A stretch of 64,000 nt of DNA, from positions 11,565,714-11,629,713 of the forward strand of contig CM076658.1 of assembly GCA_038496675.1 (NCBI GenBank), read 5' to 3'. The translations under genes and the position numbers were made by a program. The notes under the pieces were generated by a model. The model had not been told where the DNA came from. It was given only the letters and a program-made list of their open reading frames with translations, and searched no databases. Positions 55,601 to 64,000 of the stretch are shown here, piece by piece. This DNA comes from Rachycentron canadum (lineage: Eukaryota > Chordata > Actinopteri > Carangiformes > Rachycentridae). Numbering within the stretch: position 1 is the first letter of the stretch; every line of letters starts with the position of its first letter.

Positions 55601-57529
55601 GTGTTAATAAAACAGGAGCGGGCGAGGTAATTCAAGTCAAAGCAGGTTTTAAAAAAGGGGAGGAAAAAAAGAGAACTACATATATTTATATTTACTGAGA
55701 TTCATCTCTTCTGCAACGTTTTCACGTGCCGCTGCTCCCGTTCCCACGAGCCCAGCGCGTGAAGGCAAAGAGCCTCCTGGGATAGAGATGAACGCAGCTC
55801 AGGTCCTCGGCTGAATCATCGCGATATGTTCAGTCGATGCCCAACGAGCAGAGCAACTTTCTTCAAGGCTGATTAAAGCACTGCAACATGTTGGTGCAGT
55901 GGGGACGGACACTTCCTCCAGTGTGCTCTAAAGAAAGAGAAGAAGAAGAAGAAGCTGTGACTGTACCTTTTCAGCTACTACACACAGGTCCACACTGCTA
56001 CAAACTATCCGTCCATCATCTCAGACAGTATACAAAGCATGCTGAAAACTATCAAAAAAACAACAAAGAACATTCAATTCCGTGCCATCCCCAGTTCGGA
56101 TGTCCTGAGTAGAGATTGTTCTGGACTTGCTCTCATTATTAGTTAGCCTACAGCAGGACTAGCCTACACTTCCCCATATGTAAACATTACCCTCCACTGA
56201 GCAGGCGTGGTCTGCTCTGCTTTTATCCAATCAGGGGCACAACACCAGCTCCCAGCTGCACGGCCTGCCCCAACAAAGCCTCTCTTTCTTGATTTGAACA
56301 AGTTAATTCACATTTCCTTAATGTATCCTAATCAAATATGCACATACTTTAAACCACTGGGGTGATTAATAACAACTGAAACAAAGTGCATATATTTCAT
56401 GCAGAAATTCAAACTCTGTAAACCAACATCTAGTTTCCTAACCAGACTTGTCAGCGTAAACTAGAATTATCTGCCTTGTAGGGCAAAGGGAACTATGCAG
56501 CAGCAGTTTCCCATTGAAGTGAAACCTGCTTTTTCATGCCAGATTGGTGAATTTGATCTCAGCTACACTCATGTCCAATTACAGAGTCAGGGCCGAGGAT
56601 AAAATCTGAAACTTCATTTGCTCCATTTGGTGCCTAGGGAATGAGAGTAGTATTATTTCCTATTGATAGTGCTTTTACCCAATGTATTTGATCGTCATCA
56701 TTTGATTTCAAAGATGATCACTGACTTTTAAAAAAATATATTGTCAAGTTTAAAATTTTAAATTACATCCCCCATGCATTTCTGTTGAAGAAATATTTTA
56801 CACAAACTAGTGCTGATCATTATTTTTGATTATAAAAAAAATAGGCTAATGTGACGCTTGTTTTGGGGGAAATACGATTCATTCAATTTTTAAAATGTTT
56901 AATGAAAACAATTTTAATGGCTCAATAAAGGACTTGTGCGGCGCAGACAGCGGCAGCAGAGGAGATGAAAGAAAGAGCTCACCCAGGGTTAAAATGGCCG
57001 CCAACCACTGAATACTGAGATGATTTGTGGCCTGTAGTAGTAGCTTATAGCCAAAACCCACGATGGATTTGATCATAAAACGAGATGAAATAAGGTTATA
57101 TGCTGTCATTAAAGGATTTAGGATAATACCTGCGTGCTGAGTCACATTCACTTCCTTGGCTGGAACTTTTTTTAGGGGGTGGGGGGAGCACTGTGACTGT
57201 GGGACCTGAGCGGATTTAAAGCCACTGATGATGTCTGTCACAAGAGTTTCATTTGCTTTGATGCGCTCTTAAATCCAAGGATATATCATCTTAGGAAATG
57301 TGAAAGCAGTGGAGTTCTTTTTTCTAACTCTCCCCCACCATTACAGATTGGGCTGCTCGGTTTGAAATGTGTTACTTGGATCTGGAATGCAAATGCTTTG
57401 TTCATGAGGAGGAGGGATCAGCGAGGAGTCTGAAAGCGACGAGTTTTTGATTAATGAGCTTTGAAATGGCTCTCCAGGAGCAATAAAGGATGAACTGCTC
57501 TCTCTCTCACACACACACATATACACCCA

Positions 57530-57532
<3 letters not shown>

Positions 57533-57570
<38 letters not shown>
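57533..57570. repeat. (AT)n microsatellite
   Basis: A 38-base AT run preceded by short CT and CA runs at 57,499-57,518, about 0.6 kb beyond the hoxd3a poly(A) signal. Confidence 0.96.
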
Positions 57571-57575
<5 letters not shown>

Positions 57576-57929
57576 GGCATCCATCGTTGCATCATTTCCA
57601 ATGTCAAAGAAGCACCATGTTTTTTCTTCTTCTGGTTTTATTGTCACTAATATGCTTTGCCTTCCCCATCAACGAATGGGCACATTTTTGTACTTCCACT
57701 CCGCCAATGTATGTAATTTATTTTGAAAATCCGTCTCCGTGTGTACCAATCAATTAGACCAGCCAGTGATTAGGCTTCGGTCTAAAGGAAAATTAAGCTT
57801 ATTCTCTTGTCCCAGTAGATAGGAAGGTAATCATGTGGCCAAGTCTAAAAAAAAAAAAATGTGACATGTGGAAGATGCAATAAGCCATAGACTCACTTCC
57901 CTCATCCCAATAAAACATCAATAATCTCC

Positions 57930-58110
57930 AGAGCCTTTTATTCTGCTGAAATGCACTTTGCATTGGAAGCATAGAGCCGTCTGATGAGTTTTAGATATCA
58001 TGGTGTCTAATTATCGATTGGCTCTCCCTGTTTGGACTGTACAGTAGAGCTGCAAGTCAATAAGCCTCCTCGCTATGCTGTTACCTGACAGTTTCACTGA
58101 ATGAGGAATT
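57930..58110. promoter_or_regulatory. Candidate element just 3' of hoxd3a
   Basis: This lies 50-250 bases past the predicted hoxd3a cleavage site. It contains GTCTAATTATCGATTGGC (overlapping homeodomain and CCAAT-type words), GCAAGTCAATAAGCC, and a MEIS half-site (CTGACAG). Being adjacent to the 3' end it could also belong to a longer 3' UTR isoform. Confidence 0.3.
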
Positions 58111-58201
58111 AAAGTGATCAAAAGCAGTGGATGGTCATGTGTTTCTGCTGAAGGGCTTTTACAAAATCAACAAAACACCAAAAAAAGACAAGTTTGAGCA
58201 C

Positions 58202-58207
58202 TTTATT
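58202..58207 (-). terminator. hoxd3a: hoxd3a poly(A) signal AATAAA
   Basis: Minus-strand AATAAA is embedded in TTTTGTAAATAAAGTGC. It is followed on the same strand, at about 58,160-58,190, by a U/GU-rich tract (TCTTTTTTTGGTGTTTTG) of the kind bound by CstF. No other AATAAA or ATTAAA occurs on this strand between here and the stop codon. A Pumilio-type UGUAAAUA overlaps the signal. Confidence 0.7.
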
Positions 58208-58514
58208 TACAAAATGTTAAACACAATAAAATATAACATTTCAATATCATTAGGGTTTCATAAATTTATGGATATCCAACTGAATGCAATAACAATGGTA
58301 GACAAATAAAAAATAGCAATGGACTACACAAAATGACATGCTGGTGTGTATAATATTTGATACGTCGATAGTCTACGTTTTGCTTAAGGTTTGACACAAG
58401 ATTAACCATGGACATATAGTGGTGTTTATACACTATAAAATGCCCCATTTATCCCAGATTTACAATTAGAAATGCTCTTTTTCAACAAACACTGCGAGTC
58501 ATAGTATTTTCCAA

Positions 58515-58521
58515 ACCCTGT
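58515..58521 (-). promoter_or_regulatory. miR-10 seed match in hoxd3a 3' UTR
   Basis: The mRNA strand reads ACAGGGT, complementary to miR-10 nucleotides 2-8 (a 7mer-m8 site; the base after it is T rather than A). miR-10 genes lie inside Hox clusters near Hox4, and miR-10 repression of Hox3 transcripts has been reported in vertebrates. A single 7mer could occur by chance. Confidence 0.45.
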
Positions 58522-59071
58522 TTTACCAACACTTCCAAGTGCACTGATCTGTCCAATCTTACAAAAAAAATTTCCACAATTATAAATACTCGCATATAAA
58601 CGATAAATAATGTGCAATACAAAAGTAATTAAATAATAAATAGGCTATATGCTAGTACGAAAGATTATGCAGCATAATAATAAAAATAAATAAATAGGAT
58701 GCCCGTGAGGAAAATGAGATCCTGACAAACAGACGAAAATTTCCCTAAAAGTCTTTCTCTCTAAAGATGAGCTTCTACTTTCGTGATCTACAAGACTTAC
58801 CTTCAAGTAACGGCATGAAATATTCAGTCAAAAAATTTGCGCATTGCACTTGAGAAAATCAAAAAAGTAAAGGAACAACTGACCACCAGGCTAGTCTGCC
58901 TCTGCGCATCCCCCAACATTCAAGAGAAATGGACAAAGCTGTATTATTTAGAAAATAATTACACAATAGCAGTAATAGTAATATCAATAATACTGTAATA
59001 ATACACACGACTCGCTTAGAGTGTAGTTATTAGACTAGTGAGGTAATAAAAAGAGCGCAACGTAATTTTGG

Positions 59072-59130
59072 CACACACACTCACACGCACGCACGCACGC
59101 ACACACGCACGCACACACGCATGCACGCAC
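59072..59130. repeat. Compound (CA)/(CACG) microsatellite in hoxd3a 3' UTR
   Basis: Alternating CA and CACG units begin ten bases downstream of the hoxd3a stop codon. In the mRNA this reads as UG/UGCG repeats. It is likely to be length-polymorphic. Confidence 0.9.
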
Positions 59131-59140
59131 AAACCACATA

Positions 59141-60517
59141 TTACAAATGTGTGAGTTTAGGCGCTTCCTGAATCCTTCCCTGAGACGCTTGGTGAGAGGT
59201 GAGGTCTGTGTATGTGGGATGGGGATCACAGGGTCCATGATGGTGGTTTCCTGGGATCTGAGCGGCACAGCTGTAGTCCACACTGGTGGATGAGGGGTGG
59301 GGAAGATGGCCGAGGTTGAACATGGGGCCCGAGGCTGGCATGGAATCAACAAAATTCCCACCCACATAAACGGGGCTGCCTTGCAAATTGGCGTTGGCAA
59401 AGCTGCCGTTGCTCTGCATGCTGTGGTGTTCGTACTCGGAGCCCGGGTACCTCTTCTGTTGAGGGATGCAGCCACCCAAGGGTGCCGTGTACGCGGCCAA
59501 ACCGTACATGTTTTGCTGGGGTTTGGCGAAGGACGGGGGCGAGGGGGCGTCATAGCTGAGGCTGTTCACGTTTTGGAGCTGGCCAGAGTATCCAATGTGA
59601 TTTGGGCCACTCAGCGGCGGGCTTCTATCCGGGGAGTGTCCCAGGGGGGAGTGCGCCAGCCCTTTAGACTTCTGGTCCTTTTTGTATTTCATCCTCCTGT
59701 TTTGAAACCAGATCTTTATTTGACGCTCGGTGAGATTCAACAGATTCGCCATTTCCACTCTCCGGGGGCGACACAGATAGCGGTTAAAGTGAAACTCCTT
59801 CTCCAGCTCCACAAGTTGTGCGCTGGTGTAAGCAGTTCTGACCCGTTTGGAGGCTGGTCCGGGTGGGCTCTTCTCATCACTCACCTCACCACCTGCAAAT
59901 CAACACATGTGCATCTTAGATATGCATCCCTTTGTCCATAATAATGATAAGAAGAAGACTAGTTCATAAACTGTACGCACAACAGGGCCATGTCACGAGG
60001 TCACCCTCTGCCCACCCTCCACCCCATCACACACACACACAAGCACAAAAGTCTTCATCATGGTCTCTCTACCTGCAGAGGTGCAGTTGTTGCTCTTCTG
60101 CTTGGAGTTCTGCCGGGTCTCCTTCATCCAGGGGAAGATCTGCTTTGTGAGGGCTGGTGTGGCGGCACTGGAGGCGCTGCTGGACGGGGATTTCTTCTTC
60201 TGGGATGCAGTGGTGTTGGAGCTGGGAGAGGATGCGGACAGTGGAGGTGCCTGCTGCTCCCCGATGCTCGTGGATTGGCTGCTGCCGTTGCTTTGACTGC
60301 CACTTTGCCGCATGCAGTCTCCGTTCAGGTCACTGTCTTTGAGAGTTGGTGGCCGGACAGCAGAGGTCTGGATGGGACACACTGAGCCCTGGTAGTCAGT
60401 CTCAATGGTGGAAGTAGGGTAGGACTGGTGTGCGGGGCCATAGTTGTAAGAGTCTGGTTTAGGGTAGCTGTAGCTTCCAAACAGTCCGGAGTTATCGTAG
60501 TATGTTGCTTTCTGCAT
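59141..60517 (-). CDS. hoxd3a: Hox group 3 homeobox protein, hoxd3 (teleost hoxd3a)
   Basis: Two coding exons, 60517-60073 and 59892-59141, spliced at GCAG|GTAGAG and TTTGCAG|GTGG (phase 1), give 398 residues plus a TAA stop; human HOXD3, as I recall it, is 432. This is a DNA-binding transcription factor for anterior-posterior patterning (hindbrain, branchial arches). Seen: N-terminus MQKATYYDNSGLFG; a Ser/Gln/Pro-rich linker; hexapeptide IFPWMK at residues 127-132, the PBX contact; a homeodomain at about residues 163-222 with helix 3 IKIWFQNRRMKYKK; and the Hox3 C-terminus ending QEAPKLTHL. HOXD3 rather than HOXA3 or HOXB3 is indicated by the GLFG...Y start, KSPPGPASKRVR before the homeodomain, NMYGLAAYTAPL, and DYSCAAQIPGNHHHG near the end. 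The ATG has A at -3. No frameshift or missing homeodomain residue is visible. The 'a' suffix is inferred because most teleosts retain only that hoxd3 copy; a hoxd3b cannot be excluded from this sequence. Confidence 0.95.
59893..60072 (-). other. hoxd3a: hoxd3a coding intron (180 bp)
   Basis: This is the single coding intron, between the hexapeptide exon and the homeodomain exon, where Hox3 genes usually carry it. The donor is GCAG|GTAGAG and the acceptor is ATTTGCAG|GTGG. At 180 bases it is very short for a Hox3 gene. A short CA run lies inside it near 60,029-60,041. The next AG inside exon 2 would create an in-frame TGA, which confirms the chosen acceptor. Confidence 0.93.
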
Positions 60518-60526
60518 TTTGTGGAT

Positions 60527-60565
60527 TCAAAGCCAGTAAGCCAAAGAAGCTCTATCCAATGGCAT
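60527..60565 (-). other. 12-codon uORF in the hoxd3a leader
   Basis: ATG at 60565-60563 opens a 12-codon frame (MPLDRASLAYWL) closed by TGA at 60529-60527, nine bases upstream of the hoxd3a start. It lies in the exon that carries the main ATG, so it would be present in any transcript starting upstream of 60565. Upstream ORFs in Hox leaders are known to lower cap-dependent initiation; whether this one does is inference. Confidence 0.6.
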
Positions 60566-60579
60566 GAGTGTTGTTTATT

Positions 60580-60591
60580 CACGTGATTGAT
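60580..60591 (+). promoter_or_regulatory. E-box plus PBX-HOX bipartite site in hoxd3a leader
   Basis: CACGTG overlaps TGATTGAT, the exact consensus bound by PBX-HOX heterodimers in Hox autoregulatory elements. It lies 63-74 bases upstream of the ATG. This is consistent with auto- or cross-regulation at the proximal promoter or leader. It is a motif match only. Confidence 0.45.
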
Positions 60592-60619
60592 GTTTCCCAC
60601 CGTCGCTCCAGTCTGTGAC

Positions 60620-60952
60620 CTATAAAGACAAAATACATCAGACTCGTCTGGACATTCATGAACAAGGCCTTCACCCATTACACATGGACGTCCCCTTGTG
60701 TTACTCCAATCACTGTTTCTTATTTGAGATTTTAATAAACCAGCTCACAGACTCTGGCTGCAACTATTAAACTAGGAAACACCAAATGTCTCCACACTGT
60801 CTATAACAGTGATACATCACCTATGCAGCCCCAGACCCGGGTTGTCCATCTCACTCATTTGTGGCACAAAACAGTTAAAGTTTAACTTGCGCTAAAAAGT
60901 GACCCTCTGAGAGGCTTTAGGAGTCCCTCTGAAATAAGCTGAATCAGCGTTT

Positions 60953-61042
<90 letters not shown>

Positions 61043-62253
61043 ACCCTTTTCACTAATCACAAGGTCTGACAAAGCCCGTCATGCATTGTTCCCTGTAGCA
61101 GTAATATATAGCCCACCAAGGCCGCGCGCACGCAGTTGGATCACATGATTACACATCCAAGAAGCTAAATACTGAAGCCCTCCACTATTTATTATTAATG
61201 TTAGCATCAGGAATGTAGGTGATAGCTGTGGTGGGTGAAGGTTGGGTGGGGGTGGGGTGGGAGGTAGCTAAATATGATATTTCATTAGCATCAACCCATA
61301 TATTTTGGCCGGTTGCTCGGTTTCCTCATCTGTCCAATTCATTCAAAACTCACCTTTAATTCAATGATTCAGATATAGTGGAGGAAAAACAGGCAAATAT
61401 TCGGGTGGAGATATATATATATTAGTAGCTAAATTTCTTTCACAGACATATCAGAGAAAGCAAATCAGCATTTTAAATACTAAACTAAAATATCAGAGGG
61501 CCCTGCACTACTGTATGTTGGTGGCTTGAGGAGGTGCAATCTGCGCCGTGCATAACAATTGCACCTGTCAGTGTGGACCGCGGCAAAATTTATGACCGCA
61601 AATGTTATGGTTGTAAACGGCCTCAGAGAGGAATGAAAAGCAAAACACTCCTCAAGACTCGCAGCCCTCAGAAGTGTAAAACTAAGCGTAGGAGGAAGGC
61701 AAGGGAAAGAATTTCATACTCGGCGACTTCTCCCATACAGAGGCCCGGTTTATAAATGATGCCTCCATTCTGGCTGAGAGCGAGTCCTGCAGCCAAACTC
61801 CAAGACTGGAGCTGCTCTGAAACACAGGCAGGGGATACTGGCGAAGGCGCATCTGATAACCCGGTTAAAATGTGGAAATCGTGGGATGGAGTGGTGAAAT
61901 TCTTCCTCATTTTACCTTTTATATTTTGCATGTATGTCTGTTATCTATGAGAGGAATTGTGTATCATTTCGATTTTTCTTCGCTGCACAAATTAATGTTT
62001 AGTTCATTGGGCTTCATGCGGGCGAGTCTGTTGCAAACGGAAAAAAATGCCCATATTTAAATGGGAATCTGGTCTGCGTAAATAATTACACGTTCAGGTT
62101 AAGTTAAAGTCATCCCTCATGTCTGTTTACGTGATTTAAGCCTCCTGTGAAACTCTGAGAGCGCTAATATGCAGCCTAATAACAAATCACCCTTTCACCT
62201 GGTTAGCAGTTGGCTGTGTTGTCTGCTCCCTTCATTAAAGAAGTGTTACTCAC
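60620..62253 (-). other. hoxd3a: Predicted 5'-UTR intron / proximal upstream region of hoxd3a
   Basis: This non-coding stretch lies between the candidate leader exon and the coding exon. It holds a long (CA)n tract (60,954-61,041), a CpG-containing patch near 61,120-61,135, and AT-rich sequence with ATTA cores around 62,080-62,110. A TATA-like TTTATAAACC on the minus strand near 61,747-61,757 could mark an internal start, but nothing else supports it. I recognise no coding sequence. Confidence 0.5.
60954..61041. repeat. (CA)n microsatellite in hoxd3a 5' region
   Basis: A pure AC run of about 88 bases, the longest in the window. It sits between the coding exon and the candidate leader exon. 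Confidence 0.97.
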
Positions 62254-62313
62254 CGAAATCTGCGCAGATCTCTCTCACTTCCCTCACGCATTCATCACTG
62301 CTCTCACCTCGAC
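62254..62313 (-). other. hoxd3a: Candidate 5'-UTR exon of hoxd3a (60 bp)
   Basis: On the minus strand a polypyrimidine-type acceptor (TTTCATTTCCCTTGCAG|GTCGAG) and a consensus donor (TTTCG|GTGAGT) bound a 60-base block 1.63 kb upstream of the exon starting at 60619. An acceptor implies a further exon upstream, beyond the window or in its last 1.7 kb. This fits the known tendency of vertebrate Hox3 genes to have upstream non-coding exons reaching toward Hox4. The exon contains two ATGs (see the uORF entry) and a 12-base palindrome, ATCTGCGCAGAT, at 62258-62269. No transcript evidence is available, so this is a sequence-based exon prediction. Confidence 0.55.
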
Positions 62314-62743
62314 CTGCAAGGGAAATAAAATGAAATAAAAACGTCTTCTCATTACAGATTTTTTTCCCCTTTTAAATCGCAGCAAAGTGTGGTCCTTAAA
62401 TTAGAGCCATTTTGAGGGTTGTAGCAAAAAATAAAGATTAACATCAGACCCATTTATCTTCACATTTTATATTAAAAAAATAGGCTATAATAATAAATTT
62501 AAAAATATTATTTTTTAATTATAAAAGCTCAAGTCCAAAAAATAATTCTAATTCTGGTCACTTATATTGTTTTAGCCTTTTTCATTTAGCTGAAAACTGA
62601 CAATAGACCAAATATGACACATGGTCCTAAATTTATTTTTCACTCTCTGCTTTTATTTGCTCGAGACTGAAAAAGTCTTACATGTGCACTTTTACATACA
62701 AAGAGCCAGGCCAAACATTTAGCAGGCATAAGCTTTTTTAGTT

Positions 62744-62757
62744 GACCTTTAGGTCAT
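62744..62757. promoter_or_regulatory. Everted repeat of nuclear-receptor half-sites (ER2)
   Basis: TGACCT-TT-AGGTCA is two perfect AGGTCA half-sites pointing away from each other, 431 bases upstream of the candidate leader exon. Everted repeats can bind some receptor dimers, but a 2-base spacing is not a standard retinoid element. Confidence 0.3.
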
Positions 62758-63959
62758 TCAGCATTAAGACAAAGTTTAATGAACAACGAGCAGTTTGGCT
62801 TCAAGTAAAGAGCCAAGTCTCAACTAAATTCAAAGCAGCTTTTGAGCGGTGGCTGAAACAGAGCAGAGGATGCTCTGCCGACGGCCAGAAAGTAGATATT
62901 CCAACTTCAGAAAATGAATTTTCTGTTAAATTGTTTTTGGTTTTTCTTCTTTTTCCCCCCTGTGAGTGTGATAACCACCGCTGCTTGTTTTCCTGTTTGC
63001 CTTCTGTGGATAATGGCTAATAATCTGCGCCTCAAGTGCTTTTGGGCACACTGGGCTGCTAGTAGCCGACATGGTCCTCTTTTCAAACAACAGTGTTTTT
63101 CGCCTACGCGTTGTTACGGTAAGTTTACTTCACACAATGGGTCGGAGTCAGTGTGGAGTGTTATTATCTCTGCTTATTCCTTCAAAAGTCCACTAATGTT
63201 TCAAGTTAAACAGCCCTGAGAGGCGTGTTAGTGTAGCTGGAAAATATTTGTTACACACACAAAATAATAGCATCTAATACAATCCAACATAATCCCAGAC
63301 ACCTTCTCCATGTTGTGGGCTGCTCACAAAATGCGGAATTTCTTTCTGCACCAAAAATGTTTTTGCTTTAGTCCAATGCTGATTTCAGAGGAAATTCAGT
63401 TTACATTCTGCAGCAACCACGGATTTGTAGTTCACAAAGATGCAGTGCCAATAAATTTAATTTGAATTCATTGTCAGTCAATTAATAATCTGTTTGCCAA
63501 ATGGGAATAATCAATTTAAATATAAGATCTTATTGTCTTAGCGACTCAGGCCTGGTGTTTCTTCCCATGCAGACAGCACATAAAGAGTGAAAAAACATCA
63601 CATGAGCCAAGCACTATACAAAGTCAACCAGAGAAGTGTCCAAATTGTAAGGAAATATAAGGATCTGCCTTTGTCCTTGTTGACTATCCAGCCCGGTAAT
63701 CCTTTAAAACATTGAATTATGAATTCATGTTTAATATAACGTTGCAGGTTAACAAAGCCATATGGTTGAAACCACATAAATCACGGCAAACGCCACTGTG
63801 ACGATAAGACAACAAATTATTGTGATTTACGATCCAAGAGTCAAAAAGAAAAGTTCCTCTGCTACTTCTTCCTCCGAGCCGCTTTTCATCGAAACGTGAA
63901 ATCAGCAGCAAAGTGCAGGGCAAGCTCAGGCTCAATGTGTCGATAATATTTGGGAAGAA

Positions 63960-63962
<3 letters not shown>

Positions 63963-64000
<38 letters not shown>
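63963..64000. repeat. (TA)n microsatellite at window end
   Basis: A TA run that reaches the last base, so its true length is unknown. Confidence 0.95.

Larger units (their letters stand above)
48854..58184. other. Intergenic between promoter-like block and hoxd3a 3' end
   Basis: Contains the DR5 at 49.64 kb, an ACACA-type repeat at 55,363-55,389, a CpG-richer patch at 55.42-55.86 kb with AATAAA words on the plus strand, a half-MARE (TGCTGAGTCA, 57135-57144), and the AT microsatellite. I searched this stretch for a hoxd1 homeobox (WFQNRR-coding words, either strand) and saw none. Confidence 0.55.
58185..59140 (-). other. hoxd3a: hoxd3a 3' UTR
   Basis: The UTR is defined by the TAA stop at 59143-59141 and by the only AATAAA on the minus strand in this stretch (58207-58202). 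It would be about 0.95 kb. It opens with a compound GT/GCGT repeat, is otherwise AT-rich, and contains a 7mer miR-10 seed match at 58515-58521 and a Pumilio-type TGTAAATA at 58211-58204. The exact cleavage position is inferred (about 10-25 bases beyond the signal). Confidence 0.7.
60518..60619 (-). other. hoxd3a: hoxd3a 5' UTR part of the coding exon
   Basis: The stretch upstream of the ATG starts after a good acceptor on the minus strand (TTTTGTCTTTATAG|GTCACAG, AG at 60620-60621), so the exon appears to begin at 60619. It contains CACGTG (60580-60585) overlapping a PBX-HOX type TGATTGAT (60584-60591), a CCAAT sequence near 60556, and a 12-codon uORF at 60565-60527 that stops nine bases before the hoxd3a ATG. 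A start site inside this stretch, giving an unspliced leader, remains possible. Confidence 0.7.
60325..62295 (-). other. Predicted spliced uORFs overlapping the hoxd3a start
   Basis: If exon 62313-62254 is joined to 60619, two uORFs start in it. The first is ATG AAT GCG TGA at 62295-62284. The second begins four bases later (ATG at 62291-62289), stays open across the junction and runs to a stop at 60327-60325. It would be 110 codons and overlap the first 193 bases of the hoxd3a ORF in another frame. The peptide resembles nothing I recognise. Its likely role, if any, is control of hoxd3a initiation. Confidence 0.4.
62314..64000. other. Non-coding region upstream of hoxd3a, toward hoxd4
   Basis: No ORF here resembles a Hox4 protein and the mature miR-10 sequence is absent, so the next Hox gene and any miR-10 must lie beyond position 64000. 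Visible contents are an everted repeat of nuclear-receptor half-sites (62,744-62,757), AT-rich sequence, and a terminal (TA)n tract. An upstream leader exon of hoxd3a is expected in or beyond this stretch, but I could not place it. Confidence 0.5.

Noticed and set aside
55420..55860. Possible hoxd1 remnant in a CpG-richer patch 3.3-3.7 kb 3' of hoxd3a
   Set aside because: Its position would suit hoxd1, but no homeobox or hexapeptide coding words appear in any frame.
59297..60385. Plus-strand ORFs of 131-214 codons opposite hoxd3a
   Set aside because: They are antisense shadows of the GC-rich hoxd3a coding exons.
61747..61757. TATA-like TTTATAAACC on the minus strand upstream of hoxd3a
   Set aside because: No initiator, CpG context or conserved spacing. 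TATA-like words are frequent in this AT-rich DNA.
60620..64000. miR-10 precursor upstream of hoxd3a
   Set aside because: Neither the mature miR-10 sequence nor its complement occurs. In HoxD it lies on the far side of hoxd4.

Overview
This window comes from a ray-finned fish nuclear genome, most likely a percomorph teleost. It is AT-rich and studded with long (CA)n microsatellites. It carries interspersed-repeat fragments whose wording matches families I know from percomorph genomes (about 6.46-6.72, 28.98-29.11 and 33.51-33.63 kb). The only gene I can support is an intact Hox paralogue-group-3 gene on the minus strand at 59,141-60,517, which I identify as hoxd3, almost certainly the teleost hoxd3a copy. 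Two coding exons separated by a 180-base intron encode 398 residues with the hexapeptide, a full homeodomain and the Hox3 C-terminus.

Around the gene, the minus strand shows a 60-base candidate 5'-UTR exon at 62,254-62,313 with good splice sites on both sides. The last exon's 5' UTR holds an E-box overlapping a PBX-HOX site. The 3' UTR is about 0.95 kb, begins with a GT-rich repeat ten bases after the stop, contains a miR-10 seed match, and ends at a single AATAAA with a U/GU-rich downstream element. If the upstream exon is used, the leader carries uORFs, one of which would overlap the hoxd3a start codon.

The rest (1 to about 58.18 kb) is the 3' flank of the cluster. I recognise no protein-coding exon there, neither hoxd1 nor mtx2. 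It holds microsatellites, a few repeat fragments, several blocks that read like conserved regulatory DNA, and one compact minus-strand promoter-like block at 48.67-48.85 kb (CRE, GC box, YY1-type CAAGATGGCG, splice donor).

The most interesting signal is a set of exact retinoic-acid-response-element matches in this flank: three perfect DR5 motifs (21,636; 22,517; 49,641) and one perfect DR2 (25,832). By composition-free arithmetic about 0.12 of each is expected. CTCF-like motifs at 13.9-24.4 kb lie beside the 21.6-25.8 kb group. The simplest reading is a long, gene-free 3' Hox regulatory domain with retinoid input. All regulatory calls rest on motif reading alone; no alignment or chromatin data were available.
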